A stretch of DNA of 55,711 nt from the NCBI GenBank assembly GCA_010015675.1, contig ML977049.1:1-55711 (forward strand), read 5' to 3'. The first letter of the stretch is position 1. Each line of letters begins with the position of its first letter. Shown here one piece after another: positions 54,185 through 55,711 of the stretch. A model generated the notes under the pieces. That model was given only the letters and a program-made list of their open reading frames with translations. It had not been told where the DNA came from and searched no databases. Position numbers and translations under genes: made by a program. This DNA is from Byssothecium circinans. Lineage: Eukaryota > Ascomycota > Dothideomycetes > Pleosporales > Massarinaceae.

Positions 54185-55181
54185 AACATCTCTTGGACGA
54201 TCTCAGAAATCGACCTATCCGCATATCGTTTTTCATGCTTGTGGATGAAGAAGGCGTTCTCTGCGAAACGACAAGCACCGAAGAAAAAGGATTTTTTTTG
54301 AATTTTTTTTTGCTGTTCGCCAGTGCTGCCGTATTTCGGATGTTGGCCATAGAGACGGACTGGGCGGCGGCCTGGTTGTTGGTGATGGTCATCAAAATCA
54401 TCGCGACTTGGCCTAGGTGTGCATCCAAATAGGTTTCTGTTGCCGCAAAATCCATGTTGCCTTTGAACAAATTCTTCCTTCCAACCGGGTTTTGGGGGAA
54501 ATGGTCACCCAGACCAGGCTGGGTAAAGGTCTGGAGACCGAACCCCGCCACGGCAGCATTGGTGCCAGTAGTATCGAAAAAGGTATTGCTGAGGATGGTC
54601 GGCGAAACTTTTTCTCTTGTTCGTTCAGCTAACATGCTGCTCATGGTAGAGCGCAGCAGTGTCTCAGCACAGCGTCCTTGCGGCATGATGAAGAAGCTCG
54701 GACGCTCAAGTTGATGAGGCCCACCGTTGATGGAACCGCCTTGTGAAGATACGACAAGCTTGTTGCGGTAGTATGCACTAACTATCATACCCGTCATAAT
54801 TACCCTAGAAGGCATGTTGCGGCTTAGTACCGCGCTCGAAGATATCGCGGAAAGCGTCCAGAAGGCAGTAATATCCCCAGTTGTGGCCGTAACTTTCGTC
54901 TCCTCTCATTACTTCGAGATCGGAATCAGCGTCATGTCTTTGATATGAGAAGGAAGCGCAAATATCTTACAGGCAGCCCACTGCACATCAGCCATCGCCG
55001 AAATGCCAAAGTCAGGGAGATAGGCGCAGGTGAGAAGCCCAGCAGGGAAAGCAAATATGTTGTACTTCACATCTTTCAGAATTTGTTCGCGCTCCTAGGG
55101 GCTCAATGCAAACAGAGTTCTGACGACCATGGCAGTATACGATGGTGGTGAGAGCGTGCTCGTTGACGCAAAGGGATTCAT
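54177..55181 (-). pseudogene. Beta-eliminating lyase (tryptophanase/tyrosine phenol-lyase family), decayed
   Basis: Order on the minus strand: ATG at 55181 with MNPFAST, then VVRTLFALSP, EREQILKDVKYNIFAFPAGL, ISAMADVQWAA, a likely intron, GDESYGHNWGYYCLLDAFRD, GGPHQLERPSFFIMPQGRCA, MSSMLAERT, LFKGNMD, AMILMTITNNQAAAQSVSM, then after a frame change FGACRFAENAFFIHKHEK and SISEIVQEMFT. These blocks match PLP-dependent beta-eliminating lyases, which cleave tryptophan or tyrosine. Stops at 55095-55097, 54805-54807 and 54778-54780, frameshifts near 54750-54780 and in the homopolymers at 54285-54312, and the MITE at 54184 remove function. The PLP lysine region and the C-terminus are absent. Confidence 0.85.
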
Positions 55182-55711
55182 GTTTCAAGTGAGATGTTGG
55201 TAAACTAAGAACGTTCGCATCTTCCCCAAGGTATTCAAAATATGAAGATGCGAGCAGACTCTAGAGAAGAATATGGCGTTTGACTCAGATTTGCAAAGGG
55301 GCTTAGGAATAAAATAATCATCAAAAGAAGCGAACAGCAGTGGTCAGGGCTTAAGTGACTCCATGTTGTCGACCACATATTTACTAACGGTAATGCAGCA
55401 AAGGATGCTGGAAACCTACAAATTAAGGAGCCAAGAGCTGAAGAGGGCGGGTTCGGGTTTCCACTCGGGCCACATCTTAAGCGGGAACGAGAAATACCGT
55501 GACTCACCGCCTGGCGATCGCCCCCACCTGGCGATCACTTTCGGACGCCGAACACCAACAACAAAAGAAGCTGTATAGCTGTATACAGACAGTAAAATCA
55601 CCAGATTTTTTGTTGTAGCACTCAAAGACACCGTATAAACAAATTGGCAACGACAAATTATCATTGATAACGGGTGGGGAGCTGTATTTTGCGGGTGCGT
55701 GTAGCACGGCC
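55182..55711. other. Window end, no gene recognised
   Basis: Frames on both strands are featureless. CCTGGCGATC occurs twice (55510 and 55527). Confidence 0.45.

Noticed and set aside
1..55711. CRISPR arrays, rRNA, bacterial-type operons or integrons
   Set aside because: No regularly spaced repeats, rRNA sequence or prokaryotic gene organisation was seen; the intron-split genes are fungal.

Overview
The window looks like nuclear DNA of a filamentous ascomycete (Pezizomycotina, plausibly Dothideomycetes). Genes are split by short GT-AG introns of about 42-130 nt with CTAAC/CTGAC-like branch sites. The families present are typical of these fungi: Zn2Cys6 and bZIP regulators, MFS transporter, P450, CFEM protein, 2EXR/F-box-like proteins. 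Several tracts are AT-rich with C-to-T/G-to-A damage, as left by repeat-induced point mutation (RIP). No tRNA, rRNA, CRISPR array or bacterial-type operon was seen.

Layout. 1-3.8 kb: the tail of a pogo/Fot1-like transposase abuts a 5'-truncated, broken urea amidolyase/urea carboxylase gene. 4.5-5.8 kb: CE16/GDSL esterase. 6.7-14.5 kb: DUF1772 (anthrone-oxygenase-like) protein, nitroreductase, MFS transporter and P450, a possible metabolite or detoxification group without a backbone enzyme. 15.4-25 kb: a small conserved-looking protein, a degenerate minisatellite, tartrate dehydrogenase-like enzyme, DJ-1/PfpI protein, class V aminotransferase and MYND zinc-finger protein. 25.4-28 kb: tubby/DUF6593-like protein, a 132-aa secreted six-cysteine protein and a small single-pass membrane protein. 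28-30.6 kb is almost gene-free. 30.6-32.6 kb: hemerythrin HHE protein beside a 150-aa protein whose six cysteines are all in Cys-Pro motifs. 33-45.7 kb: five 2EXR-like genes around an AT-rich block, interleaved with a Zn2Cys6 regulator, a bZIP regulator and a TauD dioxygenase. 46.4-47.5 kb: decayed AtuA/DUF1446 gene. 48-52.6 kb: Nudix hydrolase, M43-like metalloprotease with a C-terminal membrane helix, and a GPI-type CFEM protein. 53.7-55.2 kb: a 479-bp MITE-like element that cuts the end of a decayed beta-eliminating lyase (tryptophanase/tyrosine phenol-lyase family) gene.

How it fits together. The live genes are mostly independent single genes, not an operon-like pathway. The strongest theme is decay: three catabolic genes (urea, acyclic terpenoid/branched acid, aromatic amino acid) are all broken, two of them next to transposon sequence, and many of the stops fit C-to-T or G-to-A change. 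The best candidates for new biology are the duplicated Cys-Pro/His-Pro repeat protein next to a hemerythrin gene, the small secreted six-cysteine protein, and the 2EXR cluster.

Exon boundaries were derived by eye from reading-frame continuity, splice signals and recalled family consensus. No search or alignment was run.
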